Positions 14,742 through 25,500 of a stretch of DNA of 55,083 nucleotides are shown piece by piece (the first letter of the stretch is position 1; every line of letters starts with the position of its first letter). A program made the translations under genes and the position numbers. The DNA lies in IMG/VR virus record IMGVR_UViG_3300023284_000540, positions 1 through 55,083 of that record. The stretch is one strand, 5' to 3'. The DNA is from a virus. Below the pieces are notes generated by a model. That model did not search any database. It was given only the letters and a program-made list of their open reading frames with translations, and had not been told where the DNA came from.

Positions 14742-17700
14742 CAAATAATATCCTCCACCTGGAAGTTGCGCCTTTTTAGGTTGGACCTTATAGTTCCAGA
14801 CCCGCCCGCACGCCTCCAACGAAAATCAAAAACATAAGAGGTTCCTGGAGTCAGTCCAGTTTTTAGAAAGCTGAGAGATATCAAAACTTCATCAGTACTA
14901 GTCAGCTTATATATTCTCTCGGTTGCGTCCCCCATATTTACACTGTCCTGGAAAAACGAGAATTGTGGAAGGGGCGTTCCACTCTGAGCATGTACATTCA
15001 TGTTATACAGCAAGAGGACTTTGGTAGTCTTAGGTGTGTAGGTAATCGTCATTTGTGGGACAACGGCGTAGGTTGTGCTGCTAGTTTCTGGACTACTGTC
15101 CGATGCAGTTGCCGAATTCTCATTACTACGCCCCGCCCGCAATACCCAGTCCGTGTCCCCGCTGTTGCGCTGCCACAGCTCGTCGGTGTCGGTCTTGTAG
15201 AAGAACTGGTTGGCCGAGGTTGGACTCGGAAACGAGGTGCCCTGTTCCAGGCGCTTGAAGGCGCTGGTATCTGCGATGTTGACCAGGGTTTTGTTGGTGA
15301 CTTCTCCGGTTGCCAGATTGACACTAGCCTTCGTAGCCAGTGCACCTTGGCCTGTAATGTTCGCGGCTGTGTTGTTCAGTGTCTTGTCCGCTCCAGCCTC
15401 GACTGCTGCGAACCTGGTGGCGGAGTTTATAATATCATCCAAATCTGCCGGTGAAGCTATCACCCAGATGGCCCCATTGTGCCGTTTCAACACATAAGGG
15501 ACTACATTTATATCCAACCACAGTTGACTGGTATCCCCAGGTGCGGACGTACTCCGGTGGATTGTAATCTCAGCATTGACGTTGGCGGCGGTGCGATCTG
15601 TCAGGACAGTGAGGCTCTTTCCAGCGGTTGCATCGGCACCAGCCTCGGCGGGCTGTAGGGATTCAACTGTAGTGTCATCAGCAAACCTGAGTTCTTTAGC
15701 TTGAGCCACGCGGATTGCAAACATATCATCGACCCAACCAGTCTGCCCATTATCTGCACTTCCAGCGTGCGCCCCCACCCGGCACCAAACTGCGTTTACT
15801 GGAACGGTTCCCTCAGCCTCGATGACTACAAACGATGTGCTAGTAGTTCCTATTTGTATCGTATTTACAAATCCACCGTCTTTGTCCGCAAACCAGAGTT
15901 GAATAGTACAAGTATCTCCACTCGTTACCTTTGCGGCTCCACGGATCAGCATTCTCTCGCCTTCTATGACCGCGAAGTGCTGTATGGACTCTATGCCATC
16001 AAATCCACCTCCTACATTCGTGAACTTCAAGCTCCGCTTTCCTCTATATGGAGCGGCAGTTTCATAAGCTAAAGTGGCGTTGCCAGATGCCTTCCATCCA
16101 AGTGGCGGTAGTTCAGTGCCAGCCTCAAAGTTGGGATTGGTTGCAAGGTTATAGGAACTAAGCAGGGGGATTTTGACGTGTACCCCATCAACCAGTACAT
16201 CTATGCTTTTACCAGCAGTCTGGTCCGCTCCAGCCTCTACTGCCGCGAATCGAGTAGCGGAATCACCAACATCATCTAAATCCTGCGGGAAGAAGGTTGC
16301 CTGGAATCCATCGTAGAAGGCGGTTTGGGAAACTGTTGGGGCACCTGGTCCACCTTCTATTGTTGCGAAAAATGTTGACGCGGGGGCAGTGCCCAACACA
16401 CGCGAGGGCGCGTAGGTGCTGGAAGTAATACCGTTTCCGACCGCTACTCCAATATTGGCCTTGCTGGAATCTTTCCATCTTATATTCACTTTCGGGGAAC
16501 CATCGCCAGCTGTCCTCTTTATCATGCAACTGGCCATCAACCTATCGCCGGGCTGTATGGGGATAAAAACATCATTTATCAGGGGTGAATTTGAAGTACC
16601 GACGGATTTAGCCACCCATGAACCATCATAAGCATTGGGTGCATCATTTACGATTGTGAAATCCGGACCCTTCGTCCAATCCCGGTCCCCACCCTCAAAG
16701 GTGGGGTTTCTAACCAACTCAATAGCTCCAGATGCATTGGTGAGATTGAGGGCGTTGATGTCCAGTTCAGCCGGGATGATCGAAACATGAACGTTGTCGA
16801 AGAACCAGTGGCCAGAGCCGGGGTTGGTGCCAATCTCAATGCGGAAGAACTCAGTGTCAGAATCAATGATGTCAATAATTTTTCTCAAGTATTGATACGT
16901 TGATATAGCTTCATCCGCGTTAGCTGTAGCACTGGTAGTTCCTAGAACTTTAGAACCGTCATACTCCTTTATACGAATAGCTGCAATATCGCCTGGCAGG
17001 GATGCTGGATCACGTTTCGCCCATGCGCTGATGAGCACACGGTCACCAGTTGAAATTGGAATATAAGAAGAAAAGACACTTGCTCCATCGGATTCCGGTT
17101 TTCTCAAAGCATAAGTTCCATCATGCGGCGCACCGGCGGTATCAACTATTGCTGCGCTGCTTGACGTGGTGGTCCAACCCTCCGTATCCCCTGTCTCAAA
17201 GCTCCCGTTTATGAGCATGTTGGGGAATCTATCCTGAGTAGCTAGGACTACAGCCTCTAGCGCAGCACCTATGTATTGAGTCTTTTTACCTGTCCATCCT
17301 GATCCAGAACGCTCTACTTGGAATATGATGATGTCGGTATCAACGGGAGTGAAGCTGACCCAGAAACCATTCTGATCGTACTCCCATCCCCCCTGTATAT
17401 GCCTCACCACCAGAATATGAGAATCCTGGAAAGCCGCCAATCCCCGGACGCTATTGACCAAGGCCTTGGAAAAGATGATGAACACCCGGCCCGTATAGGA
17501 CTCCAGAGCAAACTGGCTTATACGACTTCGGTTGGCTATGGGTATGGTAATAACAGTCCCGTCTGGATGGAAGATAGTGTAATCCTCACCAGCATTTATA
17601 GGGTCAAAGTCAATTTCCCCAACATTAGGCGCTCCATTTGCCTGGTCTGGAACATACTTACCACGGAGAAAGAAGGTAGCCCCGCCTCCACTTAGCGTCA

Positions 17701-20700
17701 GACCTATATCTCCATAGATATAAATCTCCCTGTAAGGAGCCCTGGTGAAGTCCGGCTCCTTGTTATTAGCATTGCGAGTGAATACCTCCACCAACCACTG
17801 ATCCTTGACCAGATTACCTACATTGACCCGCATCAGGGTGAATGTATCTTTGCCAGCTACGGAGAATTCCCCAGTAATATCCTCGGTCCTGTGATGTAAC
17901 TGATGCACGATGTATACGGATGTGGTATCAGGCGTAGTTATCCAGTCACCGTCAATGTAAATCTTGTCCCCAATATTATCCTTGATGATGTAGCTCTCAT
18001 CTACACCTGTGCCGCCAATGAACCGCAGTACGAATCCCTTCAAGCCACCATCGCCGCCCTCATCATCCCCTAGGGACTGGCCACCCTGTCCGAAACCTGT
18101 ATCTTCAATGAATTCACCAGTTGCATCACTTCCTACAGAGGTAGCCTTGGTGCGGATCGCAACAATCGCACCTCCTCCATAATCGAAGGAACCTGGATTG
18201 GCCTGACCCGCAGAGAGGGTTAGCACGGTCCCTGTATTAGACGCAATCAGGAACTCAGCCTGTGCCATGCCACCCCCTTCTGACAGTGGCAGGGCAGGGT
18301 CAACTATGCCTATCAGACTGACATATCTCCCGGCCAGCACATTGGTAGTGAAGCCGGGACTGACGGTCAGGGTTATCGTGGTAGCTGTGGTACTGGCTAC
18401 CTCTCCCTTCCAGATTCCAGAGTGGCTGATCTGTTTGAGGCGGACTACAAGACTCTTCGCCCATTGATCCGGCGCCCCCTTATAGTGTGCGTAGTAACCT
18501 TCTGGGAAGTTGGTGGCGTCATTGAATCCCTCGAAGGAGATATCGGTCGGCCTAGCGTTCGGACCCGTTACTGTGATAGGAGGAGAGGTAGGAGCAGTGC
18601 CGTCATATTCCACCTGCCAGGATAATCTGTGCGGATCAGTGCCGAAGAACAGCTCCCAAAACGGATTAGTGGAGTCCCACGTAAGGCCTGAAATCTTGAC
18701 TGTATTGGTGTTGGTCCCCGCTGGCACGGCAACCGCCGCTATCTCAGAGAGTGTGGTACGAAGGTCACCGGAGTCCACGCCACAGACAGCAATGAAATAT
18801 GTCCTGCCTCCTTTTAAGAACCCTCCGGTGCTGGCCGTGGTAGCTATGAAGCTGGCATGAGGTGGGCGCAGAGCCGCCGAGAACTTGTTGATGGGCATCC
18901 TTCCAGCTACCATGATCTGCGGTATCTTGGTCCCATCCTGACTCTGTACGTATCTCTGTGCAATACCGAAACTATAATCCTTGACCGGTTTGAGAGTAGC
19001 CGCCGTAGAGCCCGGATGCTGCACCATCGCGGGGCTCCATCCGAATGGTATTGTCCTGCTAGATAGCAGTACCAAGTCCCTAGGTACGGGAGTTCCGTAC
19101 TCGCCTACAGCAAAGCCATATACATTTACATCACTCTCTCTCAGGAATGGCTTTGTAACCATCGCCAACCCGCCAGACTTATCCTTTACCTGCCCTAGAG
19201 AGAAGTTATTGACCTCAAAGGTCTTACCTGACCAGCTAAATCGAGAGTGAGTCCATGCTACAACATCCCCAGGTTGAGTCTTATACAGAGCCAAGCTGCA
19301 TGTAAGCTCCACACTGACCTGGCGACGGTTTCTTTCAAGCTCTATCTTAGCCAGCCTTTGAGCCATCCAGGGACTATTGGTGAAGGGCAGGGATATGTCA
19401 TTGTATATTCTGTCCCCGCCGTCCTCTGCCTCATAGACGGTCGAGGTAACAGGGGGGAAGTCGGTCTCTTTGTGATCGTTATCCGGGTCAATGAATACAC
19501 CCTTCACAGCATTAAACAGATCACGAGTACTTCTCTTAGACTCAATAGTGACGGGAGCGACAACATCTTTGTCCTCGATGGTTATCACTGTTGGTGTCCT
19601 GAATGCACCGGGGAGTATGACCCATTTACCGGATATGGGCAGTATTGCACCAGCCATAGCACCCGCCAGCCTGGGTATGATGGTCCTGGGCCTGCCCCAT
19701 TCAAATACTCCATTGACGGTGTACCTTTTCTCTGACCCTTCTCCCGCAGGTAGAGTAATGACCTCATCGCAAATATTAGCCGCCGCTATTAAGGCGGTCT
19801 CGTCTATCTCCGAGTAGGGCGCCCCGAATCCTCCTCTGATCTTGGAAGTGACTAAATAATCCGCAGCACAAAGGGCGGCGTTGTCTGAGTAATTCAGCTC
19901 GAATGATTCCCCCCCGGATGTGTAAGCCCCACTGCCAGCACTGCCGTCCAACTCGTAAGTAGTTGAGGTTAATACAGTTATGCCCCACTCACCATTAGCG
20001 GCCTTGTTCCCCCCTACGTCCCGTACCCTGACAACTTCACCCGTAGCATAGTCATGGGCCGTTGATGTGGTTATGACAATTGGAGTGGCATTGGTGGCAT
20101 TAGTGATAGTCTTTCTGGTGGCTGGCGTTGCCCTAGGATCATACATGAGCTTTCCAGCCACATCGAAGGAGATTCTAGGAGGGCCGCTCTGGAACGCCTC
20201 CTTCGTGAAGTTGAGACGGATATAGGCATTAGCCACTCCCCTCTGCCTGTGACTCGAAGTCCAGATTCCCAACGAATCGGATATAAGAGTGGTGTCCGCC
20301 GCCTGCCCATCTTCTCCTCTACCTACATTAATCAATACCCTTCCAAGGTACTGTCCCGATCCCAAAGCCTTCACCCTGACTACAGGAGGACCCGGCAGGG
20401 AAGTTACTATAGATAAGGGTACAGGTGTAGCATCTCCCTGGAAGTTTAGATCAACAATTCCGTGTATGACATGCCCAGCCAGGCTGACCAGGACTAACAT
20501 ATCTACATTGTTGGCCCCTACTGGTCTTTGGAATGTTATGATACCGCCCACTCTAGCCGTACCATATATAGTTCTGCGGACTGCCGCCGCCTGCCTCACC
20601 GTGACTTGGAGACCTCTGATCTTCTCAGTGGGCTTCTTCCTGAGAGCTTCAGAAATACCTGCTAAAGTCAGAGAGAAACCTATGGCAGCGACACCAATAA

Positions 20701-20797
20701 GTAGCTTTGCACCTAGGAACGCCAACGGCTGAAACCCAGGTATGACGGATAACCCTATAAGGGCTGCCCCGGCTACTACTTTAACTACAGCTCCCAC
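14741..20797 (-). CDS. Giant tail tip/central fibre protein (lambda J-like), with carbohydrate-binding-like modules
   Basis: About 2,018 residues from a GTG at 20797 overlapping the upstream stop (TAGTG) with GGAGG eight bases before. The N-terminus has a long hydrophobic region (about residues 5-50), then a J-like hub (RGLQVTVRQAAAVRRTIYGT, a LITAANICDE-like segment, IEDKDVVAP), then many beta-rich, fibronectin-like segments. Around residues 1200-1340, 1365-1500 and 1550-1690 three similar modules (NGSFETGDTEGW, NPTFEGGDRDW, NPNFEAGTELPPLGW) match the jelly-roll carbohydrate-binding style (CBM_4_9). The protein should sit at the tail tip and bind the host surface. No operator-like site lies within this 6-kb gene, the widest gap between sites. 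Confidence 0.9.
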   Translation of the reverse strand: MGAVVKVVAGAALIGLSVIPGFQPLAFLGAKLLIGVAAIGFSLTLAGISEALRKKPTEKIRGLQVTVRQAAAVRRTIYGTARVGGIITFQRPVGANNVDMLVLVSLAGHVIHGIVDLNFQGDATPVPLSIVTSLPGPPVVRVKALGSGQYLGRVLINVGRGEDGQAADTTLISDSLGIWTSSHRQRGVANAYIRLNFTKEAFQSGPPRISFDVAGKLMYDPRATPATRKTITNATNATPIVITTSTAHDYATGEVVRVRDVGGNKAANGEWGITVLTSTTYELDGSAGSGAYTSGGESFELNYSDNAALCAADYLVTSKIRGGFGAPYSEIDETALIAAANICDEVITLPAGEGSEKRYTVNGVFEWGRPRTIIPRLAGAMAGAILPISGKWVILPGAFRTPTVITIEDKDVVAPVTIESKRSTRDLFNAVKGVFIDPDNDHKETDFPPVTSTVYEAEDGGDRIYNDISLPFTNSPWMAQRLAKIELERNRRQVSVELTCSLALYKTQPGDVVAWTHSRFSWSGKTFEVNNFSLGQVKDKSGGLAMVTKPFLRESDVNVYGFAVGEYGTPVPRDLVLLSSRTIPFGWSPAMVQHPGSTAATLKPVKDYSFGIAQRYVQSQDGTKIPQIMVAGRMPINKFSAALRPPHASFIATTASTGGFLKGGRTYFIAVCGVDSGDLRTTLSEIAAVAVPAGTNTNTVKISGLTWDSTNPFWELFFGTDPHRLSWQVEYDGTAPTSPPITVTGPNARPTDISFEGFNDATNFPEGYYAHYKGAPDQWAKSLVVRLKQISHSGIWKGEVASTTATTITLTVSPGFTTNVLAGRYVSLIGIVDPALPLSEGGGMAQAEFLIASNTGTVLTLSAGQANPGSFDYGGGAIVAIRTKATSVGSDATGEFIEDTGFGQGGQSLGDDEGGDGGLKGFVLRFIGGTGVDESYIIKDNIGDKIYIDGDWITTPDTTSVYIVHQLHHRTEDITGEFSVAGKDTFTLMRVNVGNLVKDQWLVEVFTRNANNKEPDFTRAPYREIYIYGDIGLTLSGGGATFFLRGKYVPDQANGAPNVGEIDFDPINAGEDYTIFHPDGTVITIPIANRSRISQFALESYTGRVFIIFSKALVNSVRGLAAFQDSHILVVRHIQGGWEYDQNGFWVSFTPVDTDIIIFQVERSGSGWTGKKTQYIGAALEAVVLATQDRFPNMLINGSFETGDTEGWTTTSSSAAIVDTAGAPHDGTYALRKPESDGASVFSSYIPISTGDRVLISAWAKRDPASLPGDIAAIRIKEYDGSKVLGTTSATANADEAISTYQYLRKIIDIIDSDTEFFRIEIGTNPGSGHWFFDNVHVSIIPAELDINALNLTNASGAIELVRNPTFEGGDRDWTKGPDFTIVNDAPNAYDGSWVAKSVGTSNSPLINDVFIPIQPGDRLMASCMIKRTAGDGSPKVNIRWKDSSKANIGVAVGNGITSSTYAPSRVLGTAPASTFFATIEGGPGAPTVSQTAFYDGFQATFFPQDLDDVGDSATRFAAVEAGADQTAGKSIDVLVDGVHVKIPLLSSYNLATNPNFEAGTELPPLGWKASGNATLAYETAAPYRGKRSLKFTNVGGGFDGIESIQHFAVIEGERMLIRGAAKVTSGDTCTIQLWFADKDGGFVNTIQIGTTSTSFVVIEAEGTVPVNAVWCRVGAHAGSADNGQTGWVDDMFAIRVAQAKELRFADDTTVESLQPAEAGADATAGKSLTVLTDRTAANVNAEITIHRSTSAPGDTSQLWLDINVVPYVLKRHNGAIWVIASPADLDDIINSATRFAAVEAGADKTLNNTAANITGQGALATKASVNLATGEVTNKTLVNIADTSAFKRLEQGTSFPSPTSANQFFYKTDTDELWQRNSGDTDWVLRAGRSNENSATASDSSPETSSTTYAVVPQMTITYTPKTTKVLLLYNMNVHAQSGTPLPQFSFFQDSVNMGDATERIYKLTSTDEVLISLSFLKTGLTPGTSYVFDFRWRRAGGSGTIRSNLKRRNFQVEDII

Positions 20798-21240
20798 TAC
20801 CCAATCCTCCAAGCCTTAGAGCATTCTCTAGTTAGCACTCTTTCCAACCCGTCCGGACCAGCAAAGCAAGCCCACACCCCATCCATGCCGACTATACCCA
20901 GAGCCATGCCGGATTCGAGTGTAATCATTACACAATCTCCCCTGCGGGCGAACAGGATAGGGACCTCCCGAATACCATGTTCCTCCGCGACCATGCTATA
21001 GAAGGCCACGGGTCCACTATCTCCAACTGCTTCATTTATAAGGACATGGCCCTCCTCCTGCGTGGAATACAAGCCTCGCACAGACAGTGCTAGATCGACC
21101 CCGGTGATAGCTAATACAGCATCACATGCGAACAAGGCACAATCATTCACACCTATCTGAAATGGGATGTGCATTTTATCCGAGAAGAATTGAACCAGGC
21201 GGCTCTCCCAGTCAGGGAAACGAATGAGGGAATTAGGCAC
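20797..21240 (-). CDS. NlpC/P60-like tail peptidase (DUF6950-type)
   Basis: 147 residues from a GTG at 21240 behind GGAGGGATA; an earlier ATG (21273) overlaps the -10 box and cannot be translated from that promoter. GVNDCALFACDAVLAITGVD holds the catalytic Cys of NlpC/P60-like phage tail peptidases; ARRGDCVMI and GMALGIVGMDGVW match the downstream His/strand region in DUF6950-like proteins. Placed between hub and tail tip genes, as lambda K, suggesting cell-wall opening during DNA entry. Site 8 encodes VMIT in frame. Confidence 0.8.
   Translation of the reverse strand: MPNSLIRFPDWESRLVQFFSDKMHIPFQIGVNDCALFACDAVLAITGVDLALSVRGLYSTQEEGHVLINEAVGDSGPVAFYSMVAEEHGIREVPILFARRGDCVMITLESGMALGIVGMDGVWACFAGPDGLERVLTRECSKAWRIG
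20920..20932. promoter_or_regulatory. Palindromic operator-like site 8
   Basis: TGTAATCATTACA, exact. Inside the tail peptidase gene, read in frame as VMIT. Confidence 0.9.
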
Positions 21241-21263
21241 TATCCCTCCTGTGCTTACGTGAG

Positions 21264-21292
21264 ATTGTAGCATGAGAATTTTAGTCTGTCAA
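21264..21292 (-). promoter_or_regulatory. Strong promoter for the tail peptidase and tail tip genes (CTCACGTA family)
   Basis: On the minus strand CTTGACA, 17-bp spacer ending TCATGC, TACAAT, then CTCACGTAAGCACAGG. From the -10-proximal CATGC to the leader it nearly matches the promoter at 8289-8317, although the genes served are unrelated. Confidence 0.85.
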
Positions 21293-21300
21293 GTGTTATT

Positions 21301-21954
21301 TTAGTCATCATCGTCATCATCATCATCATCATCGTCTCTCTCAATACGGGTACTACCTCCCGAAGTGGCCGCAAATTGAGAGGGTCCCGGTTCACCCCAA
21401 GGCATACGGGCACCTTCTATTTCCTCCACGAACTCAAATCCCTTATCATTAGGGAACTCGGAAACTTGATCCTCCTCTGTATATCTTCTTTCCCTAGTTC
21501 TATTTAGCTCGATCAACCTACTTTCACAGGATATTCTGAGAGAGGATGTATCTGATTCCTTTGCTCCTTCTATCAGCTTCACGGAATCAGTTCTGCCAGA
21601 GAAAGATAAGTAAGGGTCAACTACGATGACATCGCTAGAGTCAAGCAACCCAAAGTAGACCTTGACGGGTTTGAATGGCCGGGAATCTGTCAAGGCTAGA
21701 GTCACCATGCCACTGGGTATGCCTGACAGGGTTAGGATTAAACCCACAGCGTTAACACCTGAAGTCTCAGGAATGGCTGATATTGATCCGAAGTCACCTA
21801 CCCCCAGCCAGGTTTGCGAGTTCCAGGTCCTCGAGCCTAAGCCAGTCCATAGGCGCTGAGTGGCAGATGCCGTCTCGATCTCCACGAAGTATGCAGGGCG
21901 CACCACCTTCTGCCCGATCTCGGTCAACATGCCGGAGGTTAATCCTCTAGCCAT
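21301..21954 (-). CDS. Tail hub/DUF2163-like protein with a poly-aspartate tail
   Basis: 217 residues from the ATG at 21954 (overlapping the upstream stop as TAATG). LTSGMLTEIGQKVVRPAYFVE and LWTGLGSRTWNSQTWLGVGD are typical of the DUF2163/BR0599-like baseplate or tail-tip proteins. The protein ends in eleven consecutive Asp encoded by a GAT/GAC trinucleotide repeat (21304-21336), an odd and probably length-variable end. It lies between the distal tail protein and the tail peptidase, as in lambda L. Confidence 0.8.
   Translation of the reverse strand: MARGLTSGMLTEIGQKVVRPAYFVEIETASATQRLWTGLGSRTWNSQTWLGVGDFGSISAIPETSGVNAVGLILTLSGIPSGMVTLALTDSRPFKPVKVYFGLLDSSDVIVVDPYLSFSGRTDSVKLIEGAKESDTSSLRISCESRLIELNRTRERRYTEEDQVSEFPNDKGFEFVEEIEGARMPWGEPGPSQFAATSGGSTRIERDDDDDDDDDDD
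21304..21336. repeat. Trinucleotide (ATC/GAT) repeat encoding poly-Asp
   Basis: Eleven codons, all GAT or GAC on the minus strand, at the very 3' end of the hub gene. Confidence 0.95.
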
Positions 21955-22568
21955 TATATTGACTCCATAACTTTGAAGGACAGGCCATATATCTGGGCTT
22001 GGTCTATATCCCACTCGCGCACATTGCCGACTAACCTGAACAAACCAACGGGGTTAACAAAGGAACAAGCTGCTGAGTCGGCAGGGGAGGTGATCCTTAG
22101 TTGAGGCCGTATAGCTATAGATGCAGGGCCAGTAGTATCAGCCACTACCATGTATAGTCTCTTGACCGAACTGGGGTGGAGGACTTGTATAAAGTCCCCC
22201 CTTAGTAGTTGTCCGGTCCAGCCTTTTAGCAGAATAGTCGTACCTGTTTGGGAGGCGCCATCCACCAGGGGCGTACCTGTCGCCGTACCCCTAGGATTCT
22301 TCTCAGCCCCATCAGGTCCTAGGTAAAACTCGTTTGATCCCCCATCATTCTCCATCAGGAATGCTAGCCAGTCGGCAGCCTCGGCCCTCTCCATAGGAGG
22401 CAATTGTACATCCGCCTCCAGAGCGTCTCCAGGCCACACAGTAACTTGCTGCTGTTTGGTGAACTCAGACTCAGTGATGCCAATGAGCTTGATGTACCTC
22501 CACTTGGTCTTCATGTACCCGGTACCGCTGCCAGGTTTGGTTATGGTGGGTAATGTGATAATAGCCAT
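21954..22568 (-). CDS. Distal/minor tail protein (lambda M-like position)
   Basis: 204 residues. FTKQQQVTVWPGDALEADVQLPPM and WLAFLMENDGGSNEFYLGPDG resemble minor tail proteins that follow the tape measure in siphovirus tail operons. Operator-like site 9 lies between the tape measure stop and this start, only 3 bp from the ATG, so the spacing to the AAGG-type site is long and translation may be affected by a bound protein only if transcription is. Confidence 0.8.
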   Translation of the reverse strand: MAIITLPTITKPGSGTGYMKTKWRYIKLIGITESEFTKQQQVTVWPGDALEADVQLPPMERAEAADWLAFLMENDGGSNEFYLGPDGAEKNPRGTATGTPLVDGASQTGTTILLKGWTGQLLRGDFIQVLHPSSVKRLYMVVADTTGPASIAIRPQLRITSPADSAACSFVNPVGLFRLVGNVREWDIDQAQIYGLSFKVMESI

Positions 22569-22570
22569 GA

Positions 22571-22583
22571 TGTAATCATTACA
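22571..22583. promoter_or_regulatory. Palindromic operator-like site 9
   Basis: TGTAATCATTACA, exact. Intergenic, fills the short gap between the tape measure stop and the start at 22568. Confidence 0.9.
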
Positions 22584-22585
22584 CC

Positions 22586-25500
22586 TTAGAATCCTCTTAG
22601 AGCCATCTCCTTTGTAGTAATAACGGCGTTCTCTACAGACTGATTTTGCATTTCCTCAAGGGCATTGGTTATACGTTGCACCACTGACACATCTGCTCCT
22701 CTGGCATCAATGAAGTTGTTGACAGTATTGCCACTTATCCTGTCAAGTGGTACAGCACTGCCGGATGTACCGGGTAGTATCAATTCAGGTACCCCGCTTA
22801 TGAATGCTTGATTGGCTCTGAACAGACCACCTGTATCGAACACGGGAAGGGTGAGTCCCTTCAGGATATCCGTGTTTAGAAAGTCTTTGCTTACGGCTGC
22901 CGTAGGTGCTGATGCCGCCGCTCCTGCGCCGGGAGCAAAGCCTCCAAATATAGCTTTGGTTATGAGACCAAAGAGTCCTCCAAACCCACCAGATTGCTTG
23001 GAGGCGGTTACCATATCGGACTGGCCGGTGAGCCAGGCGGCAACCATGTCAAATACGGCCCCCTCAAAGGATCGGGCCAGCTCGTCAAAGATGTTGGCCA
23101 TAGCATCCTGGAAAGACTCAGCGGATCGTATGTTGCGATTAAACATAGATTGTAAATCGTCCCCAATCCTGTTTATTACCTGCCGCCTTCGCTGTCCTCC
23201 GATCTCCTCCAAAAGAGTCTTGGCTTCTTGTAGTGCAGCAAAATTCTTCTCATCGTCTCCGTAGAATATTCTTTGCCTTTCAATCTGTTTGGCTGTACGA
23301 GCATCAATCCGAGCCATAACCAGGGTGAATTTATTAGCTCGGCCCTCTAGTGATTGTTCTCGGAGAATATCTACCTGATTCAGTAAGTCCTCATGCCTCA
23401 GTGCTTTGGCCTCCTCCACTCTGGCCTCAATGGCAGCCTGGGTGTTGTCTCTCTTTAGCTGTGCCCTGAATATGGCATCATCAGCCTTATTCATGGCAAG
23501 GATTCTGGCCTGCTCAGCCTTGGCGGTCTTTGCTGCTGCGGCATCTCGTAAGGCTTGCTTCTTCAGCTCAGTATTGGCCAGAATGATCAGCTCATTAGCG
23601 GCTAGGGACTCTTGGCTAGCTGAATCATTACTGAAGTTTCTTCTTTCCCTCTCTATATCCCTCTGGGCCGCCGCATCCAAGGAAGCCTGCTTTTGATCGA
23701 GAGTTCTCTTCTGTAGGGATTCGTTCTCCAGTATCAGAGCCACCCGCCTTTGCGCTATCCGTTCCTCGACACTAAGCTGATCCTTAGCCAGCTTGGTTTC
23801 ATTGGCCTTTTGTGCTTCTACTAGGTCAGCCCTGATCCGGTCTAGTCTTATTTGGTTGAAGCTGCCCCTCTCTTCTATTTTGTTTAACTCTTCAAGTTGG
23901 TCAATCAAGCTAGCTTGCTTGAGTCGTTTGGCACTGAAGTCCTTCTCGAATAAGTCTAACCTTCTAGCATCTGCGGCTCTTTGTGCAGCTTCCGCATCCT
24001 TAGCTCCTAATGTCGGGTCCTCGCCACCTTCTATCTTTGCCCTTGTCTTCTCCGCTTCCGCTAGAGCGTTGGTCACAGCTATTAACCTAAGCTCCGCATC
24101 CACCTGTTCAATAACCCCTCGAATGAGTTCGTCCTGGTTTAAGCGGAGAACGGCTAATCTCCCGCCCTCTCTCCTAATTATTTCTTTACGCCTCTCTAGA
24201 GCCTCCTGTATTCTGTTCTCTCTATCCAGAGCCTTGAACTCTCTCTCCTGGAGTTCATCTAACCCCTTATTAGTTATTTCTATGGCCTCAAGTGCACTCT
24301 TCAGCCCACCCACAAGTGCAGCACCGAACGTCACCCTGGCGGCATTTGCTATCCTCTGACCCAATATCGTCATTTGGTCAGATAGATTGCTTGCCCTCTC
24401 GGCAGCTAAGTCCTCTATACTGGTAAGGTTACCGAAAGAGGCCACCACCTCCTCTATAGTGGCACCCTCTTTCAGCAAGACGGCTATGAACTTGGATGTT
24501 CTGGCCTCTAAACCCAGTTGGACCGAGTTGAAAGCATTAGTGGCCTCATCCGTTGTGCCTATAGCTTTGGCTAACTCTTTCATTACATCGGAGAATTCCT
24601 TGCCTGTGTTCCCAGCCTTACCCAAGGAAGGAACCAGGTCATCCCATGCCTTCTGGTTCTGTACAGCCTCATCCCGCAACCTCTGCATGATCTGGCCCAG
24701 AATTTCTCCAGAGCGGGAGGCATCTATGTTCTTCAGCCCCATAACTGTAAGGGCAGCCACAACTTGCTGGAAACTGTTACTTGTCTTGTCCGCAGCGGAC
24801 GCAGCGGCAGCCAATCCTTGCAACAACTCCAAAGGAGCTTGGCCACCTTCTCTGGAGGCAGTGACTATTGTTTTGGCTATGAGTTCCAGGTTCTTGAGCC
24901 TATCCTCTTCAGTCCTGATATTGAACTCTGTCTTGAAACCCCTCTGGATAGCCACAAGGAGCTTTATGGATTCCCCTAGGTCCGCGTTGGCAGCCACGCT
25001 GAACGCCACAAAGGCAGGCCATGAAGCTATGGCTTGTTGAGCAGATAATCCAGCTTCCCTGATTTGCTCCATAGACTCCACGATCTTTGCAGCCGAGACC
25101 GGGAACTGGTTGGACAGGGATGTGGCCGCTGCGGACAATCCCTCCCGCAAGGCGGCGGTCATGCCCTTTATGTTGGCCGTGGATTGTATCAGGGCCTTGT
25201 CAAAATCAGCAGACTTCTTGATGACGGCGCCCAGCCCTAGCACAGTAGCCGCAACTGCAACTGTAGTAGTACCAGCTACACCAATCAACCCTGTTACCAA
25301 GCCTGCTCTACCAGCGACTAGGAAGGAAGAAAGGACTAAGCCTCTAATTGCTTGTCTTTGTATACTCACAGACTCCAAGGTAGCTGCCGTGTCACTGGCT
25401 GCTCTAGCCTTGGTGGCAGCCGCCATATTGACTTGGCTCTGCCTGTGGGCTACGGCTAGTACTTGTTGCAGCGCCAACTGCTGATTGGCAGCCCCCTTCG

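Noticed and set aside
20797-20812. TTG at 20812 as start of the giant tail gene
   Set aside because: A GTG at 20797 with GGAGG at the right spacing and overlapping the upstream stop is a better start.
23406-25484. Several plus-strand frames opposite the tape measure gene
   Set aside because: They are antisense shadows of a long Ala/Leu/Glu-rich helical gene and have no ribosome binding sites.
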